A DNA stretch of 64,000 nt from JAZGGS01 sp963749485. GTDB taxonomy: Bacteria; Bacteroidota; Ignavibacteria; Ignavibacteriales; Ignavibacteriaceae. Both the position numbers and the translations under genes were made by a program. The DNA is taken from assembly GCA_963749485.1 (NCBI GenBank), contig CAVVMV010000019.1:1-64000 (forward strand), written 5' to 3'. Shown piece after piece: positions 60,887-64,000 of this stretch (position 1 is its first letter; every line of letters starts with the position of its first letter). The notes under the pieces are model-generated. The model was not told the DNA's origin. It saw only the letters and a list, made by a program, of their open reading frames with translations, and did not search any database.

Positions 60887-60916
60887 TTTATACCTCCTAT
60901 ATTTTTACTAAATATT

Positions 60917-61111
60917 ATCGCCCTAACGGCATTGCAACTAATGCGCCGCCCATAAATTGTAAATTACTTTATTAGTAAATGAACTAAATATTTATAAAAC
61001 TTAATTAACAGTAAAAATTAAAACCACAATGCTTAACTATACCATCAACTTAAAAACCTAAAAGTGAGCGTATCGAAAGATGCGGTCGCTTTGAGTTGCG
61101 GGTTATACACC
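60917..61111 (-). repeat. attC-like site 3
   Basis: Minus strand, from GGTGTATAACCCGCAACTC to TGCCGTTAGGGCGAT. The arms GCAACTcAAaGCG and CGCATTAGTTGC pair with extra-helical bases, as in attC hairpins. R'' GTATAAC is complementary to GTTATAC at the far end of its own cassette (61623-61629), while R' GTTAGGGCGAT matches the next cassette. Confidence 0.55.
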
Positions 61112-61125
61112 CATTGAGAAATCAC

Positions 61126-61606
61126 TCAAATTCGATCCCATTCATCCCAAGAAACTTCACGACCTGGAAATGCTATTTGTTTGAATGGCCAATGAGTATG
61201 AACCGAATTTTTTACTGTTGTATATAAATATGCATCTAATTTAATTTCACTATCTCTAACCCACAAATATACTTCACAATCAAACTTAGATTTTTTAGAA
61301 GGTTCTATATAAACGCATCCTATACATTTTTCTCCAGATAAATCTAAAACAGTATATGCAAACGCCTCTCTTTCATCGAATTCTTTTTTATGCCGTGCCA
61401 AATCGTTAATATTCTCAATCAATGTTAAATTATCTCTTGGCCATTCTGTTGATGAACCAAATACAGAATGCAATCTTTTTCTACTACTCATAACTGCATC
61501 ATAATCGATTTCTCCCACACTAGGTGAAAGAACTTTGAAATTGAAAATATTCTGATTTCAACGATGTTGGAACTAAAAAATCTAATGGGACAAATTCTTT
61601 TATCAT
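61126..61606 (-). CDS. GNAT-like N-acetyltransferase, frameshifted
   Basis: About 160 residues. ATG at 61606 (MIKEFVPLDFLVPTSL), a frame change near 61530, then EIDYDAVMSSRKRLHSVFG, FAYTVLDLSGEKCIGCVYIE and CEVYLWVRDSEI, the central beta strands of a GNAT fold. A lone acetyltransferase of this kind is common cargo in gene cassettes. Substrate unknown. Its cassette is bounded by GTTATACACC (61102-61111) and its inverse GGTTGTATAAC (61619-61629). Confidence 0.65.
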
Positions 61607-61619
61607 ATCTTTTTTTATG

Positions 61620-61740
61620 GTTGTATAACGGCATTGGAACTAAAGCGCCGCCCAAACCTGCCCACCAAAGCATTTCTGCGTAGGTGGGACAACTGCGCCG
61701 CCTTAGCCCCAAAAGCCAATAATTAAAAAACTTATTGTAC
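61620..61740 (-). repeat. attC-like site 4 (partial)
   Basis: Minus strand, ends with GCGCTTTAGTTCCAATGCCGTTATACAACC, the same arm as site 3 (GCGCATTAGTTGCAATGCCGTTA). A clear R'' box after the lipoprotein stop is not visible, so this site may be degraded. Confidence 0.4.
61651..61735. repeat. Dispersed repeat, copy B
   Basis: Matches 59981-60069 with a few substitutions and small gaps, including the CCCACC/GGTGGG hairpin. Confidence 0.8.
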
Positions 61741-62130
61741 AAAAACGGAATCTACTAATAAGCTATTATCCGGTTGATGAACTACAATTTTCTTAATGCC
61801 TATTTGTTTAAACATTGTCTTGTATTTCTTATCTAAATTAACTATAACGGTTGGACAAACTGTATTAAAATTTGGCTTAGATCCCCAAACTGTTATTTGT
61901 AGTTCGCTTACTTTCTCATTTACTTCAAAGTGTGAGAATCTATGACATCCGTTAGAACCAACAAAGCCATCAAATAATATTGTCAATGAATCATTTACTA
62001 AGACAGTATCCGGATGTGTTAATTTATCAACTTTAATCCTAAAATCGATTTACTCATTTTCTGGTTCAGTAGAGCAAGAGTAGAGTATCAAAGCAACATA
62101 TATAACTAAAAGATATTTTAACACTTTCAT
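61732..62130 (-). CDS. Small lipoprotein, frameshifted
   Basis: About 132 residues. ATG at 62130 with GGAGGG ahead and a lipoprotein signal (LKYLLVIYVALILYSC). The frame changes near 62050. The mature part (TVLVNDSLTILFDG, FVGSNGCHRFSHFEV, DNSLLVDSVFVQ) looks like an immunoglobulin-like beta domain. Function unknown. It is the rightmost gene of the cassette-like run. Confidence 0.65.
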
Positions 62131-62179
62131 TTTCCCTCCTCTATTTTTTTATAACTAACAACTAATATTATAGCCAAAT

Positions 62180-62953
62180 CTACTCCTTATCATTCTTCTT
62201 CTCACTCTTCTTAATAAACGGTGTTAGCAGATCAATAGGAATAGGAAAAATAGTTGTTGAATTTTTTTCGGATGCAACTTCTGTAAGTGTTTGCAAAAAC
62301 CTTAACTGCAATGCAATCGGTTCAGTTGCAATTATGTCTGCAGCATCCTTAAGTTTTTTGCTTGCCTGGAATTCACCTTCGGCATGTATAATTTTAGCTC
62401 TTCTTTCCCGTTCAGCTTCTGCTTGTTTTGCCATTGCTCGTTGCATTTCTAGGGGAAGATCAACGTGCTTTACTTCAACAGTTGAAACTTTTATTCCCCA
62501 GGGGTCTTGTTTGACTGTCAATAATTTGCTGAGGTTTAGGTTTATTTTTTCTCTCTCCGCAAGAATTTCATCCAGCTGTGACTGCCCGAGTACACTTCTC
62601 AAAGTTGTTTGAGAAAGCTGTGAGGTCGCATCCAGGAATTTTTCGACTTCTACAATTGCTTTTTCTGCATGTACAACTCTGAAATAAACGACAGCATTCA
62701 CTTTTAGGGAAACATTATCCTTGGTGATTACATCCTGCTCCGGTACATCCATGACCACTGTTCGGAGACTAACTCTAACCATTCGGTCAACAACGGGAAT
62801 CAGTAAAATCAGACCGGGACCCCTCGCACCAATTAGTCTTCCAAGCCGGAATATAACTGCCCTTTCGTACTCGCGCAGTATTCTTATTGCACTTGCAAGA
62901 ACAATGATAACAAAAGTTACTATTACACCGATCAATGGAGAAAAATTTTCCAT
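62180..62953 (-). CDS. Stomatin/SPFH-family protein (slipin)
   Basis: A 257-residue membrane-anchored SPFH protein. One N-terminal helix (GVIVTFVIIVLASAIRIL), then YERAVIFRLGRLIGARGPGL and the SPFH core (VSLRTVVMDVPEQDVITKDN), then a coiled coil (MAKQAEAERERRAKIIHAEGE). Slipins form ring oligomers in membrane domains and are usually paired with NfeD, as here: the partner lies just upstream. The pair is linked to membrane fluidity and quality control. GCAGGAGG precedes the ATG. Confidence 0.93.
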   Translation of the reverse strand: MENFSPLIGVIVTFVIIVLASAIRILREYERAVIFRLGRLIGARGPGLILLIPVVDRMVRVSLRTVVMDVPEQDVITKDNVSLKVNAVVYFRVVHAEKAIVEVEKFLDATSQLSQTTLRSVLGQSQLDEILAEREKINLNLSKLLTVKQDPWGIKVSTVEVKHVDLPLEMQRAMAKQAEAERERRAKIIHAEGEFQASKKLKDAADIIATEPIALQLRFLQTLTEVASEKNSTTIFPIPIDLLTPFIKKSEKKNDKE

Positions 62954-62987
62954 TTTTGCCTCCTGTTATTAAAAATATAAAATAAAC

Positions 62988-64000
62988 TCAGGTTATTTTT
63001 TTCACTTTTAATTTAAGACCTACTATAGCAATACGAAAACAGATTCACCTTTCTTAATATTGCCCTCTTCCGATTCAGCCGTCCAGATTCACCATGAACT
63101 TTAACTTTTCCGTGCGGATTAAGTTTAGTAAGTGCAGTTCCGCTTTCGCCTACAATACCCTCCTGCCCTGTTGTGGGCTTTCTCTTTTGAGCTTTTATCC
63201 CAAGTGAAATTGCAAAGAGGAAAAAAGCAGCGGTTAAGACTACAACCAGAATTATTAATTCCATAGATATTGCCATAGCTTCTAATACAGATTCTTCTTC
63301 TATCAGCATCATTGAGCCAAGTGCCAGGGAAATTACACCTCCAAGCGTAAGAACACCATGGCTGATTATTTTTATTTCAAGTACAAAAAGAATTATAGCA
63401 AAAATAATTAGTGCCAATCCGGCATAATTTACCGGAAGGGTGTGCATAGAATAAAAAGCAAATATTAAACAGATTCCACCAATAACTCCGGGAAAAATAG
63501 CTCCGGGATTATAAAGCTCAAAGAATAATCCATAGATTCCCAACATTAAAAAAATGTACGCAATGTTTGGATCGCTTAAAATGCTTAAAATCTTTTGTGC
63601 AAAAGTCATTTCAAGATATATAATTTCTGCATCTTTAGTATTAAGAATTTTCTTACCAGATGGAAGCCCAACCTCTTCACAATCAATTTTCTCAAGCAAT
63701 TCATCTAAATCTTTTGCGATAAAATCAATTACATTCAATTCCAGAGCTTCAGTTTCGGTTATTGAAAGACTTTTACGCACAGCATCTTCGCCCCATTCAA
63801 TATTCCTGTTTCTTTTTTCACTAATTGTGCGTATGAATGCTGCGGCATCATTTGTAGCTTTCTCCATCATTATTGAATCCTGAGTTCCCTGCAGCGAAAC
63901 AGGATGAGCAGCGCCAATATTAGTACCCGGAGCCATAACAGCAATATGCCCAGCCATTGTAATGAACACACCGGCAGAAGCCGCCTGGGAACCGGATGGA
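62988..64000 (-). CDS. NfeD membrane serine protease homologue (ClpP-class), partial, frameshifted at the end
   Basis: About 335 residues, running off the right edge. The ClpP-like protease part shows the nucleophile region PSGSQAASAGVFITMAGHIA and GTNIGAAHPVSLQG. Then come four or five membrane helices (LSDPNIAYIFLMLGIYGLFF onward) and a C-terminal OB-fold NfeD domain (GIVGESGTALTKLNPHGKV). The last 25 residues change frame near 63085; the best ending reads IVGLKLKVKK with a stop at 62988. It cleaves stomatin in related systems. 34 bases before slipin, so one operon. Confidence 0.88.

Noticed and set aside
1..64000. CRISPR arrays, rRNA genes, insertion sequences with transposases
   Set aside because: No regular short repeat-spacer array, no rRNA-like sequence and no transposase frame were seen on either strand.

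Overview
The window reads as chromosome from a member of the Bacteroidota/Chlorobi superphylum, most likely an Ignavibacteria-type organism. The DNA is AT-rich, two secreted proteins end in NYPNPFNPST-type sorting domains of the type IX secretion system, there is a CarboxypepD_reg-like TonB-dependent receptor, and the DapH branch of lysine synthesis is present. This assignment is inference from gene content. An important caveat is that roughly 25 of about 60 genes are broken by one or more single-base frame changes although both halves are well conserved. This looks like indel error in the assembly, so genes below are given over the whole reconstructed span with the breaks noted.

Layout. 1-5.2 kb: end of a PASTA-domain gene, two POT peptide transporters, and a broken NFACT/RqcH gene. 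5.6-10 kb: ECF sigma factor, TonB-like protein and a TonB-dependent receptor. 10.2-14.2 kb: lysine/diaminopimelate operon dapA-dapB-(four-helix bundle gene)-dapH-lysC. 14.4-42.4 kb: a putative genomic island. It begins at an intact tRNA-Arg(ACG), is followed by a broken and truncated tyrosine integrase, and ends at a 47-bp copy of the tRNA 3' half. All cargo genes lie on the minus strand and form one catabolic unit for anaerobic aromatic degradation. The unit holds an ATP-dependent (class I, Bzd/Bcr type) benzoyl-CoA reductase with its ferredoxin and a NuoG/GltD-like fusion reductase. It also holds the dienoyl-CoA hydratase, hydroxyacyl-CoA dehydrogenase and ring hydrolase of the lower pathway, thiolases, an SDR, and a dehydrogenase/crotonase fusion. 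A molybdenum hydroxylase, an ADP-forming acyl-CoA synthetase and a second reductase/activase pair complete it.

42.6-48.5 kb: a T9SS surface protein, two hypothetical proteins and an IorAB-type molybdenum oxidoreductase. 48.7-55.1 kb: a plus-strand set that fits use of proline- and hydroxyproline-rich peptides: a proline racemase-family hydroxyproline dehydratase, an M24 Xaa-Pro peptidase, proline dehydrogenase, a DapA-family aldolase, an EamA transporter and an S37 prolyl peptidase. 55.2-58.5 kb: small secreted proteins and a T9SS-targeted polysaccharide deacetylase.

59.2-62.1 kb: a run of small unrelated minus-strand genes separated by attC-like sites. Three of them carry their own private inverted core repeat at the two ends, which is the signature of integron gene cassettes, although no integron integrase is in the window. 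62.2-64 kb: a stomatin-like (slipin) and NfeD pair, the latter running off the window.

The two most interesting points are the tRNA-bounded benzoyl-CoA degradation island and the integrase-less cassette array.
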